This document shows positions 1 through 8,261 of a stretch of 64,000 bases of DNA, piece after piece. Position 1 is the stretch's first letter. Every line of letters begins with the position of its first letter. Position numbers and translations under genes: made by a program. Source of the stretch: Pedobacter sp. W3I1 (lineage in GTDB: Bacteria; Bacteroidota; Bacteroidia; Sphingobacteriales; Sphingobacteriaceae); NCBI RefSeq assembly GCF_030816015.1, contig NZ_JAUSXN010000001.1, forward strand, positions 5,270,001 to 5,334,000, written 5' to 3'. Below the pieces are notes generated by a model, which was given only the letters and a program-made list of their open reading frames with translations, searched no databases and had not been told where the DNA came from.

Positions 1-346
1 GACTGTATAACTATTAAAGTTTATTCCCGTTCTCCGCTATATCCCTGCGCTACGCTCCGGGGATGTCGCTGCGACCGGGGCTGGAAACTTCCTTTTTGCA
101 AGGAAAGCGATATTAGACAGCCTTTAATTTTACAGATAATATCCTGCATGGTTTTGCCCCACAAGCCTTTGTTAAATAAACCTTATTGTAGCGGCTATCC
201 TTTTTGTTGCACTGCTAACATCACCCACTTCCCTTCACAAAAAGATAGGAGCGCAAAGAAGGACTGCCTTAACCGATGGGCACTATACCTGCTTTCCAAA
301 AAATTAGACTAATTTCTAAAGTGCGAGAACACCTGCTGAATTAATT
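1..346. other. Intergenic, no gene seen
   Basis: I see no plausible reading frame or RNA gene here. The left third contains a GC-rich patch (about 30-85) with a partly self-complementary character, unlike the AT-rich surroundings, which may be part of a dispersed intergenic repeat. The right end lies downstream of the minus-strand sugar-phosphate transferase gene, and no clear hairpin plus T-run terminator is visible. Confidence 0.5.
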
Positions 347-1426
347 TTACTTACCTTTCTTTTTAAATAAGCTTAAGGTAAGCAAACTATTAAACGCAAT
401 GCAGAGACCAATAATAAGCAAAATCAACACGAAATTTCCAAGATGCTGAAGGAAGATGGTGGCAGCTATTGTAGCCAGGTTAAACCCGGCAGTAGAAATT
501 ACGATCAGGCTGGGCTTTAATCCCAACTGCGCTAAACGATGATGGATATGGTTACGATCGCCCTTAAACGGAGAGCCTCCCTTTAAAATTCGGATGGTGA
601 AGACCCTTAAAGAATCGAACACAGGTACAATCAGTATGGCTACCGTTATTGCTGGCGCAGAATAAAAGGCTGGTTTAATCACACCGGTAAACTTATTAAG
701 TTCTATAAACTTAATCGCGAGCGCAGCAGAAATAAGCCCGATGATCAGTGCGCCTGTATCGCCCATAAATATTTTAGCAGGAAACCAATTGTACTTTAAA
801 AAGCCTGCTATAGCACCTGCCAGGGCAAAGGCAATAAATGCATAAGGTACCTGCCCCATTGAAGAAAACAAGATACCGAAAACAAGACTGGTTAAGATGC
901 CTATTCCACCTGCTAATCCGTCAATCCCATCTATTAAATTGAATGCATTATTCAGGAAAATAATCAATGCAATCGAAAAAAGGCTTCCCCATAACGGCGC
1001 CATATCTCCTATACCCAGCACACCATACAAACTTGTTAAACGAAAGGCACCAAAAAAAACAAGAATAAAGGCGACCACTATTTGCAGAATAAATTTTGTA
1101 CTGGTATTGGTACCATAAACATCATCTTTTAAGCCAAGTGCCGCAAGGATGATGCACGATGCTATTAAAAAGTTAGCTTCTTTAAAATTAATAATAGCAG
1201 AAAACAGCAAAATACATATGGTAAAACTACCTACAATGGCCAAGCCACCTAAACGTGAAATATTGCGTTTATGGTTTTTACGGTACAGGTCGTTCTGATC
1301 AAAAAGGCCATACTTTAAAGAAGTATAGATTATACTTGGAATACTAATAATTACGATTGAAAAAGCCAAAATAAATATGGCGATACAGAAATAGTTTGGG
1401 TTGGTATTCAGGATATCTTTAAGCAA
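347..1426 (-). CDS. WecA/MraY-type undecaprenyl-phosphate sugar-phosphate transferase (glycosyltransferase family 4 of the PNPT superfamily)
   Basis: A polytopic inner-membrane enzyme of 359 residues that should transfer a HexNAc-1-phosphate from a UDP-sugar to undecaprenyl phosphate, the first step of a lipid-linked polysaccharide. Family motifs visible are the Mg-binding DD at residues 101-102 (LGLKDDVYG), NAFNLIDGIDGLAGG at 160-174, FMGDTGA at 220-226 and the histidine box RNHIHHRL at 291-298. About ten hydrophobic segments cover the length. The start is TTG; no in-frame ATG occurs in the first half of the protein. It faces away from the main polysaccharide operon but sits at its edge, and no other initiating transferase was found in the window, so it is the best candidate to start the repeat unit. 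It could instead be a housekeeping WecA/TagO homologue. Confidence 0.9.
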   Translation of the reverse strand: MLKDILNTNPNYFCIAIFILAFSIVIISIPSIIYTSLKYGLFDQNDLYRKNHKRNISRLGGLAIVGSFTICILLFSAIINFKEANFLIASCIILAALGLKDDVYGTNTSTKFILQIVVAFILVFFGAFRLTSLYGVLGIGDMAPLWGSLFSIALIIFLNNAFNLIDGIDGLAGGIGILTSLVFGILFSSMGQVPYAFIAFALAGAIAGFLKYNWFPAKIFMGDTGALIIGLISAALAIKFIELNKFTGVIKPAFYSAPAITVAILIVPVFDSLRVFTIRILKGGSPFKGDRNHIHHRLAQLGLKPSLIVISTAGFNLATIAATIFLQHLGNFVLILLIIGLCIAFNSLLTLSLFKKKGK

Positions 1427-1623
1427 AACTTATTGGGACTTAGGAGCAAATATAACTATACTTAGATTAACAAGATTGCGCTGTAAAATGTTTAACATGA
1501 TATAAATCAAATGTGAGGTGGATTTATAATGGTGTTTTGCTGATCGCCACATCAGATTGCCTCAGAAAGGCCGGAGTTGCTATCAATGAAAGATCCAGTA
1601 GAGTGATCGTCTTTCCCGCGCAG

Positions 1624-2164
1624 GCCTATCGTGTGGACACATCTTCGTTAACCTAGATTTGTATTTATAACCTCTTTTCTTAAGGCGATCGTCATGCTGA
1701 ATTTATTTCAGCATCTTTCCTGCTATTAAAAGATTCTGGTTCTAAAAACTAATTTTTAGATACAAATGTTGATTTTTCCGCTCTTTGCCGCGGGGGCATG
1801 GTAGTTTTTCGCACATCATGTTGTTTTTATCTGTGCTCAAGAATGCTGGCGCATTTTGGAGCGCCAAAGTACCCAAAGCGCTTTGTCAATCCAGCAATGT
1901 GGCTTCTCACCGCCCACGCTCACCAAAAAAACAGTGGCACTTCGTTTTGTGTTCAATTTATATTAAAATTGAATTCAGTGCTAACGAACACAAAACCACT
2001 GCGTTTCAGGTTTGGTAATGCTATTTGGGCCATTGTGCACCTGTTTTTTTGATTCTCCCGCCACTTGGGATTGACGGCGTCCTTCGGTAAAGACTGTGGT
2101 TTATTAAAGCCAGCTAGCATGATGCCCAAACCATTCTTAAAAAAGATGTGTCCACACGATAGGC
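1624..2164. mobile_element. Small element bounded by a perfect 22-bp inverted repeat; possible MITE or transposon remnant
   Basis: The 22 bases at 1624-1645 (starting GCCTATCGTGTGGACACATC) occur as an exact reverse complement at 2143-2164, bounding about 540 bp. Similarity extends a little outward (CCCGC and CAGG tracts on both sides). Inside, around 1945-2010, an 11-bp stem (GTTTTGTGTTC / GAACACAAAAC) encloses a short AT-rich palindrome. Two overlapping plus-strand frames (1785-2018 and 1798-2052) are open across the middle, but their products have no domain or signal and the composition fits a DNA-level repeat better than a gene. No transposase is present. I infer a non-autonomous element or a dispersed repeat; flanking target duplications were not obvious. 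The rest of 1427-2494 shows only shorter repeats. Confidence 0.4.
1690..1714. repeat. Dispersed intergenic hairpin repeat (CGTCATGCTGAATTTATTT family)
   Basis: ATGCTGAA and TTCAGCAT form an 8-bp stem with a short loop at 1694-1714. The 19 bases at 1690-1708 recur exactly at 58548-58566, in another intergenic region 57 kb away, where the right arm is degenerate. This is the pattern of a REP-like dispersed repeat. Confidence 0.6.
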
Positions 2165-2279
2165 GCAGGCGGGAATCTTAAAGCACAGGCTTAGCGATCG
2201 TTGTAAGATTGCTTCCCCGAAAATCAGGGCAGGCTGTCGGCTGAAAAAGCCTTCTCGCAATAACAGATTCTAAAATCGG

Positions 2280-2380
2280 CGTCATCTCGACCGGAGCAAC
2301 GCGGAGTGGAGAGATCTTTGGACTATATTAAAAGATTTTGCTTCGCAGAGCCTTCGGGTTCTCCATTGCGGTCGATGACG
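2280..2380. repeat. Imperfect inverted repeat, REP-like
   Basis: The left arm begins CGTCATCTCGACCGGAGC at 2280 and the right arm ends CGGTCGATGACG at 2380; the arms are imperfect reverse complements. Placed between genes on the same strand, it resembles the dispersed repeats near 45.6 kb. No gene is seen between it and the GT2 gene. Confidence 0.45.
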
Positions 2381-2494
2381 ATACTTCGAGACCGTTTATC
2401 TCCTTAAAATCCCGCTGTTATTTATATTGATTTTATACAATAGTTATCCCTCAGCATGACAATTCTATATTGATAATACCGCCTGGATAAAGGA

Positions 2495-3235
2495 TTAAAA
2501 TTGTTTGAGTTTACTCAGCTTTTTCCTGATCACGACCAAAAGTGGGTATGGCACGCGGTTTCTTTTTAGGGCCTTATAATCATTAACAAAGGCAGAGACC
2601 CTGCTCATCAATGATTGGTTACTTACACCACCTGTGCGCATATTCACCATTAAAACAGGCAGATAAACTGCTTCTATTTTATGGGCATAAAAAAAACGTA
2701 ATATCAATTCATAATCGGCTGCAGTACCTAAATCTAAGGCATAATCGCCGTTTTTTTCAAACAAAGATCTTTTCAAATACAGCGTGGGGTGTGCAGGCAT
2801 CCAGCCTTTTTTAAGATCCTGAAAGGTGTTTTGCCGTGATTTCCACGTCCTGATAATTTTAGGTGTTGTGGGATGGATGTAATTGAGGTCACCATAAAGT
2901 CCATCTATTTCCGGCTGATCGATAAAGGTTTTGGCTACTGATGCCAATACATCAGGGTTTGCAAATACATCATCGGCATTTAAAATCCCGATCACCTCTC
3001 CTGTTGCCCTCTGGATCCCTTTATTAATGGCATCGTATAAACCTTTATCTTTTTCTGAAACAAAATAATCAATATGAGATTGGTTCTCCTGAATAATATT
3101 CAACGTTCGGTCTGTCGATCCCCCATCAATCACCAGGTATTCTACATCCAGGTAAGTTTGCGCCATTACAGAATTAAAACACTCCTGTAAAAAGGTTTCT
3201 CCATTGTAAACGACTGTAATAAGGGATATCTTCAT
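2495..3235 (-). CDS. Glycosyltransferase family 2
   Basis: A 246-residue GT-A-fold transferase that should add a sugar from a nucleotide donor on the cytoplasmic side of the membrane. The N-terminus ISLITVVYNG is the usual first strand; VIDGGSTDRT at 35-44 binds the nucleotide and NADD at 86-89 is the metal-binding DxD-type motif. It resembles the WcaA-like single-domain enzymes of colanic-acid-type loci, and its length is typical of them. It is separated from the WecA-like gene by a 1-kb repeat-rich gap and is on the same strand. The donor and acceptor cannot be told from sequence. Confidence 0.88.
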   Translation of the reverse strand: MKISLITVVYNGETFLQECFNSVMAQTYLDVEYLVIDGGSTDRTLNIIQENQSHIDYFVSEKDKGLYDAINKGIQRATGEVIGILNADDVFANPDVLASVAKTFIDQPEIDGLYGDLNYIHPTTPKIIRTWKSRQNTFQDLKKGWMPAHPTLYLKRSLFEKNGDYALDLGTAADYELILRFFYAHKIEAVYLPVLMVNMRTGGVSNQSLMSRVSAFVNDYKALKRNRVPYPLLVVIRKKLSKLKQF

Positions 3236-3358
3236 TTAATCTACAGGGGTCATCTCATTTTAACGAATGAAAGAAACCTGCGGTAAATATAATCAATCAC
3301 CATTCAATCCTGATAGATACATCCAAACGACAATATTAATTTAGATGGAAACTGATTA

Positions 3359-3808
3359 TTATTGTTTATTTCTTCTTCTGATGACAAATACGCCAAAGAT
3401 GCCTGCGGCGGCGCCAAGGGTCCAGGAATAATCGTCGAGATTGCAGTCTATAATATCATATTCAACTAAAGTACCGGGTGTTCCTGTACTTATCGCACCA
3501 TTACACAACAGTACCACATTAAGAACAAACCCTGTGGCACAGATTCGACAAGCCCCACCTATAGGTTTATAGTAATATTGTTTATATGACACACATGGCC
3601 CATATTGATTAAATGTTCCGCTCACTTGCGAACCATAACCAGGACCCAGCAATAAGCCTAACACAGTATTTACCAAACCTGATGCAGGATCGCGATATAT
3701 CAACCCATCAACATTTGATTTGCACGCAGTTTCACCCACCACTTGCGAAAACAGTTTGCAAGGAACAAACAAAATAAATACTATAAGAAAGAGCTTTAAC
3801 ATTTTCAT
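3359..3808 (-). CDS. Small secreted protein with a C-terminal D-D-Y sorting-like tail (copy A of the cluster)
   Basis: I do not recognise a catalytic domain. From the ATG at 3808 the protein begins MKMLKLFLIVFILFVPCKLF, a clear signal peptide, ending near FSQ; a TTG 24 bases further upstream is less likely. The mature part has a cysteine soon after the signal and several more. The C-terminus reads DCNLDDYSW, then a hydrophobic stretch (GAAAGIFGVFVI) and a basic tail RRRNKQ. That three-part end (short motif, membrane span, basic residues) is the layout of exosortase or archaeosortase recognition signals such as PEP-CTERM, and matches the Bacteroidota type I recall as PID-CTERM. It is one of six related copies between 3.3 and 7.2 kb, all on the minus strand. 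Confidence 0.75.
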   Translation of the reverse strand: MKMLKLFLIVFILFVPCKLFSQVVGETACKSNVDGLIYRDPASGLVNTVLGLLLGPGYGSQVSGTFNQYGPCVSYKQYYYKPIGGACRICATGFVLNVVLLCNGAISTGTPGTLVEYDIIDCNLDDYSWTLGAAAGIFGVFVIRRRNKQ

Positions 3809-3950
3809 AAACCACGGGAATGATTTATTCAAATTTACCCTTGAAAGCCCTTAAAAAGCTTGTTCTTTTTGTTCAATACTATATCAGCACTATGGCCCTT
3901 GGTGATGCAAATTTACAACTACAAGAAAGAACAAAAGTAATTGCTTATGA

Positions 3951-4523
3951 CTATATATGAGTTGACCTTTTTTTACGAATAATGATGATGCCAAAAACTC
4001 CAGTAGAACATATAATAAAAGGAATGTAATCATCAATAGGTAAATTATTTGGCTGGCTGGCACACGAATAACTTGGATCAGCATCAGAATAATATGCGGG
4101 ATCGTTATACTTATAATCTACCTCAGTTCCTTCATTACCGCTGCCGCTAATAAAATTTGAAGAATAAGAAGTGGCAGTTGCACATCTTGTACTAAAGGTT
4201 GCAGTAATTTCATTTGCTGCGTTATAGGATACTGTAGAATTTGTAGCAGAAACATATCTAGAACCTGCAGGATATACATTTATATACCCACATCTGTATC
4301 CGCTGTAGCCATTGCCTGTGATGATAGGCACAATAGGAGAGTTAGCTTTATAGATACGAACAGATTGACTAGGATCACTATTGTAAATGGCAGTCCCCAA
4401 AAATTGTGTTGCTACAGAATTTCCCAGATTGCAGCCACGGCCAGTGACTTGACAAAATGATGGTGATATAAACAAGAAAAATAAAACTGTTGACAATACA
4501 GTTAAAAGGAGATATTTCGACAT
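3951..4523 (-). CDS. Small secreted protein with a C-terminal P-I-D-D-Y sorting-like tail (copy B)
   Basis: 190 residues with a signal peptide (MSKYLLLTVLSTVLFFLFIS, cut near SFCQ), an early cysteine (GRGCNLG) and a polar Ser/Tyr/Asn-rich body with several cysteines. The last 30 residues read LPIDDYIPFI, then ICSTGVFGIIII and the basic tail RKKRS. The tail is nearly the same as in the decayed copy near 5.5 kb, whereas the bodies diverge, as expected for different cargo sharing one sorting signal. It is the longest of the set. The ATG at 4523 directly precedes the signal peptide. Function unknown; I infer surface or extracellular placement after processing by the exosortase-like protein at 41.0 kb. 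Confidence 0.78.
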   Translation of the reverse strand: MSKYLLLTVLSTVLFFLFISPSFCQVTGRGCNLGNSVATQFLGTAIYNSDPSQSVRIYKANSPIVPIITGNGYSGYRCGYINVYPAGSRYVSATNSTVSYNAANEITATFSTRCATATSYSSNFISGSGNEGTEVDYKYNDPAYYSDADPSYSCASQPNNLPIDDYIPFIICSTGVFGIIIIRKKRSTHI

Positions 4524-4890
4524 TATTGTTTGGTACTAATGGGTGCACATACGTAACTCCCATTATCAGAGATGTTCTGCGGCAAAAAAATTATAATAAT
4601 AGACAACTAAATTTTGGAACTAGTGATGGTATAAATCAAACACAATTCCTAAATAATAGTAAGATTAATATTACAAAATTAACCAAAAAGACATAATTAA
4701 ATTATTACAAGGAATGAATATGAATAGAATATGACACTCTTATTCCTCGTTATAATTACACAAAAACGCCTCAGGGAGCGATTAAACCAAGAAAAAATAA
4801 AGAGTTAGCTTGAAACAAAGTCAGAAATCCTTGACAATTATCATGAACAAAACGAACAAGGCTAAAAAAATTTTAATAAAACCTTAATAA
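4524..4890. other. AT-rich intergenic stretch between two sorting-tail genes
   Basis: No supported gene; the open frames here are short and lack the signal peptide and tail seen in the neighbours. It must contain the promoter of copy B if the copies are transcribed separately. On the minus strand TAATTTTG at 4674-4681 fits the Bacteroidota -7 form TAnnTTTG, but the -33 spacing is poor, so I do not call it. Confidence 0.4.
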
Positions 4891-5289
4891 TTAAGTGGTT
4901 TTAAACCTGAAACGGGTGAGCGAAAATGTGCCAATTCCGGCTAAAGCAAACAATGCAAGGGGAGCATAGTCGTCTATTGAGCAATCAGTAGGGCTGGTGG
5001 AAAAAGAAACCAACGTACCAAAATCGTCTCCTGGTCCGCTATAACCTTTTATATAGCACGATCCCTGCCCATTGCCAAGTCCGCCATAACAGTAAACCTC
5101 AGCCAGCGTGTACCTATTTGTAAAATTATCATTCCGATATTGGGGAACACCATTAAATAAAATCGTACCATCGCGGACATAGTAAATAGTATTAGATCCT
5201 AATGTTGCCTGGCAACCGGTAACTATCGCACCATAAGAAAATGAGGTAATTAGGGATAGTAATACAATTAATATTAAATGACACTTCAT
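4891..5289 (-). CDS. Small secreted protein with a C-terminal S-I-D-D-Y sorting-like tail (copy C)
   Basis: From the ATG at 5289 the product begins MKCHLILIVLLSLITSFSYG, a good signal peptide; a TTG 27 bases upstream would add nine residues before it. The mature part starts AIVTGCQAT, again with a cysteine soon after cleavage, is about 110 residues long, and is rich in Tyr, Asn and Gly. The tail is DCSIDDYAPL, then a hydrophobic run (ALFALAGIGTFSL) and the basic end TRFRFKTT. No enzyme motif is seen. The wide gaps on both sides (over 200 bp) suggest that each copy has its own promoter. Confidence 0.75.
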   Translation of the reverse strand: MKCHLILIVLLSLITSFSYGAIVTGCQATLGSNTIYYVRDGTILFNGVPQYRNDNFTNRYTLAEVYCYGGLGNGQGSCYIKGYSGPGDDFGTLVSFSTSPTDCSIDDYAPLALFALAGIGTFSLTRFRFKTT

Positions 5290-5536
5290 GAAGATTAAGG
5301 ATAGGGACTTATACAAAAGTACAAATACCTTACTAAAAGCACCCGTAAAGATATATAATCATACAAGAAATCATATTTTTGTACTTAATTATGAGTATCA
5401 ATAAACTAAGACTTTATTGTTATCTAACAGCTTATCAATATGGAGGTAAACTAATCGACATTACGAATTAATTAAGGCAAATAAGACATTGTTTTCATAT
5501 AACCTTACAATTATTGTAATTTGCTAAATAATACTG

Positions 5537-6030
5537 TTAAATGTGTTTCTTTTTAATAACGCAAATCCCAAACATGAAATCAATAATAAAGGGAATATAA
5601 TCATCTATGGGACAGGGATAAATTAAATTCGTTATTGCTTGCTATAATATGAACTATTCAAGCCTTCTATTTTGTATGGCGCACTTGGATCATATGATCC
5701 AGTAGTAAACGTTGAGCATGATAACACTGAACCAGTAAGAACCAGATGTCCCGGCTCTTACAACACATTCTCTTGTCGTATTAGGAACAGGATCTTTATA
5801 ACAAGCTAAATCAACGGCAAAACTAAGCCCTTGTCCATCATAAACAGGTTTACCCAAGATATCAGCGGCTTGGCCGGCTGGTACAGAAACTGATGGAAGT
5901 GGAGTTGAGTATACATTTTTATATGCTGCTACAGTACCATAAGGAAAACAATGATACATCCCGAAGGATTGGTTTGTGCAAATGTCAACGAACTGACAAG
6001 TAGCAGCAATACCACTAATAAAAACTTCAT
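5537..6030 (-). pseudogene. Frameshifted sorting-tail protein (copy D)
   Basis: Reading the minus strand from the ATG at 6030 gives a signal peptide (MKFLLVVLLLLVSSLTFAQ) and then NPSGC, but this frame stops soon after. The body continues in another frame (5690-5959: PYGTVAAYKNVYSTPLPS onward, with two cysteines), a third segment continues as SVLSCSTFTTGSYDPSAP, and the end, in a further frame, reads YPCPIDDYIPF followed by a hydrophobic run and VIKKKHI, stopping at 5537. All parts of the family architecture are therefore present in the right order but need at least three frame changes. This is a recently decayed copy rather than a random open frame. The tail is closest to that of copy B. Confidence 0.7.
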
Positions 6031-6123
6031 AAGGGACGACGAATTGTGATGATTCACTACAAAGCTAACGGTTTATAAGTTAGAACACGAATAAACCTGT
6101 TAAATCAGACAAAATAAGCGCCA

Positions 6124-6521
6124 TTATAGCGATAAATGAGTAAGCGAGTTAAACTTAGCGAAGAAATGCGACATGTAAAGCCAATCAATTGATAATGATT
6201 TTACAACATAATAACCGGTATTATTTTTACCTCCAAAACTAAAACATACTCCCTTTTGGGTTGAGGCGCAATAATCATAGCCACTTTTCAGATGTATTTG
6301 CTTTGAGACTCTTCCATTTGCCGGATTAATAACCATAATCTGCCTCATAGCCTTCACTCCAACCCTAATTACTTACAAAATCGGATTAAATGAGAGGGCT
6401 GTTACACATCGGCTGGATCAGCCCCAAGTAATTTGCGGTTATTTCCTGTGCAGCCTGATAAAGTCACATTCTGCTGGGTAGCGGAATTGTATCTCGTTCG
6501 TGCATTATATAAACGAACAGC
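6124..6521 (-). pseudogene. Strongly decayed sorting-tail protein remnant (copy E)
   Basis: Two minus-strand pieces look like leftovers of the same family. The segment at 6402-6521 reads AVRLYNARTRYNSAT and later GCTGNNRK, resembling the VRIYKANS region of copy B. The segment at 6124-6357 contains YCASTQKGVCFSFGGKNN, with the paired cysteines of the family. Neither piece has a signal peptide or the D-D-Y tail, and stops separate them. I infer an old copy that has lost both ends; the assignment rests on composition and short matches only. Confidence 0.4.
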
Positions 6522-6748
6522 CTAATAAAATATCACATAAGCATGACCTTAATAACAACAATTGGACTTCATGTATGATCTCATGCGGGGTACCGCTATC
6601 AATCTCAATAGATTAAACTTTCTGGGCGTTATAAAATCTTAAGATAGCCTCCATTCTTAATCATATTTTATGAACACATTAAGATAAACCTGGCATATAT
6701 TGTTGGATTCCGACCTCAATCGATTTAACAACTTAGGAGAATGAATGC

Positions 6749-7159
6749 CTATTGATACAAAACCGTTCTTTTAATAATCAAAAATCCCCCTACGGCAGAA
6801 AAAACGATCATAAATATGGTAAGGTTGTCAATTGGACACGATGCTGGTGGCGTTAACAAGGTGTAATTGTAAACAGTTCCTAAAGTTAACGACGAAGTTG
6901 GGGTTTTCCAGCATGACACTCCTGTATTCGCTCCCAATTGTGCCCGCGGGCAACTAGGGCCAACTGTAGAATAGGGATTACTATATACCCTATAGGGTCC
7001 GGCAATTGGTATAAACAAAAAATAATAAGTATAATTTACATTTGCATCGGTAATGTATATGGTGTTTTCTGCTGAAACATAACACCCCTGCTGTCCGAAT
7101 ACATTTTGTTCTGCAAAAAAGAAAATACAGAGAAAAATAAGTAGTTTAATAATTCGCAT
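6749..7159 (-). CDS. Small secreted protein with a C-terminal P-I-D sorting-like tail (copy F)
   Basis: The ATG at 7159 gives MRIIKLLIFLCIFFFAEQNV, a signal peptide cut near FGQ, followed at once by QGCYVS, again an early cysteine. The mature protein has about 110 residues with three further cysteines and many Tyr, Thr and Pro. The tail is ASCPIDNLTIF, then MIVFSAVGGFLII and the basic end KRTVLYQ. It lies at the head of the cluster, divergent from the Wza-like gene across 277 bp, so the two may share a control region. Function unknown; an exosortase substrate is inferred. Confidence 0.75.
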   Translation of the reverse strand: MRIIKLLIFLCIFFFAEQNVFGQQGCYVSAENTIYITDANVNYTYYFLFIPIAGPYRVYSNPYSTVGPSCPRAQLGANTGVSCWKTPTSSLTLGTVYNYTLLTPPASCPIDNLTIFMIVFSAVGGFLIIKRTVLYQ

Positions 7160-7436
7160 GATCAAATAAATTAAACAAATTTACTTAAAATCTGTATTAT
7201 AAATATTACAAATACACCTATAATTGACAATTATCAACTGCTATTTTCCATTGAACAAATAGTTATACAGAGCCCCAGATATGCATAACAGATTATTTTT
7301 TTGTTTTTTCGAGGATTTAACTTAGTCAAAAGATGATTATTCTTTAAAGTCTGTTTTTTAATGCCATTATTCCCTTTAAACAAGTATTTTTGCTTAAATA
7401 CATGAAAGTAAAAACCAGACATGTATATTTAAGATT
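7160..7436. promoter_or_regulatory. Divergent intergenic region before the polysaccharide export operon
   Basis: This AT-rich stretch separates copy F (minus) from the export operon (plus). On the plus strand TATTTTTG at 7385-7392 fits the Bacteroidota -7 consensus TAnnTTTG and lies about 45 bases before the ATG at 7437; a matching -33 element is not clear. A short minus-strand frame at 7234-7422 has no supporting feature and is not called. Confidence 0.35.
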
Positions 7437-8261
7437 ATGACCCGATATAATTTAGTTCCCTACCTATTATTCTTCTGCATCATTATTCTTAGTATAGTAT
7501 CAGGCTGCACAGTACGCAAACAACATAGTTTATTTAATGCGCCAAGCGATATTGTAACAGATACCATAAAGCAGGTTTACGTAGTGAATGATCAGGGCAT
7601 AAGCGACGCATATTATAAAATCAAGGTCAGCGATCAATTGGCCATCAGAAATGTACAAAATCCCGAATTTGGGGCAACATCTGGCACCAATCTTTCTGGA
7701 AGTTCAACAAGCAATGCTGTGGCCACTGGAAATGGTCAAAATACACTTTCCTATCCTGTAGAGCCTGATGGCATGGTGAACTTACCTGCTATTGGAAAAG
7801 TAGAAGTAATTGGCTTAACCCGGCGGGAAGCTGCCCTCAAAATTCAGGATATTTATAAGCAAAAACTACTTAAAGATCCCATTATCGACTTAACTGTGGT
7901 TAACCTGAAGGTTACCTTATTGGGCGAATTTAGTAAACAAGGAAACTTTCTATTGGAAAAAGACAATACCAGCTTAATTGAAATTATCGGGGAAGCAGGA
8001 GGCATTACCAAAACTGCAGATCCTAAAACCTTAAAAATTATCCGCGGTGACCGCAGCCATCCTGAAATTATTTACGTAAACTTAACTGATATTAATAGTT
8101 TGGCGAGCAAAAAACTGATATTACAGAATAATGATATCATTGTGCTACAGCCCACTAAGGGTACCGCACTAAGTGAGAAACTGCAGAGTTTTAATAATAT
8201 TGTACAACCCTTACTCGTGGTTGTTAACCTTGCCGTATTAATTTTTACAGTAACACGCTAA
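7437..8261 (+). CDS. Wza-like polysaccharide export lipoprotein (Poly_export and SLBB domains)
   Basis: 274 residues. The N-terminus is a lipoprotein signal with lipobox SIVSGC, so the protein should be anchored in the outer membrane. A polysaccharide-export domain spans about 60-150 (YYKIKVSDQLAIR, YPVEPDGMVNLPAIG) and one SLBB domain about 155-235 (VTLLGEFSKQGNFLL, IIGEAGGITKTADP). A C-terminal hydrophobic helix (LLVVVNLAVLIFTV) may cross the outer membrane as in Wza. It is shorter than the E. coli protein, as is usual in Bacteroidota. Its stop overlaps the start of the Wzc-like gene by one base, so the pair is co-translated and should form the export channel and its inner-membrane partner. 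Confidence 0.9.
   Translation: MTRYNLVPYLLFFCIIILSIVSGCTVRKQHSLFNAPSDIVTDTIKQVYVVNDQGISDAYYKIKVSDQLAIRNVQNPEFGATSGTNLSGSSTSNAVATGNGQNTLSYPVEPDGMVNLPAIGKVEVIGLTRREAALKIQDIYKQKLLKDPIIDLTVVNLKVTLLGEFSKQGNFLLEKDNTSLIEIIGEAGGITKTADPKTLKIIRGDRSHPEIIYVNLTDINSLASKKLILQNNDIIVLQPTKGTALSEKLQSFNNIVQPLLVVVNLAVLIFTVTR

Noticed and set aside
1785..2052. Two overlapping plus-strand frames of about 77 and 84 residues
   Set aside because: They overlap in different phases inside the inverted-repeat element, lack signal, domain or ribosome binding site, and fit a conserved DNA repeat better than a gene.
4674..4681. Bacteroidota -7 promoter element for copy B
   Set aside because: The TAATTTTG word fits, but the nearest -33 candidate is about 26 bases away, outside the usual spacing.
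7234..7422. Minus-strand frame of 62 residues between copy F and the export operon
   Set aside because: No signal peptide, motif or tail like the neighbouring family; it lies in the divergent promoter region.
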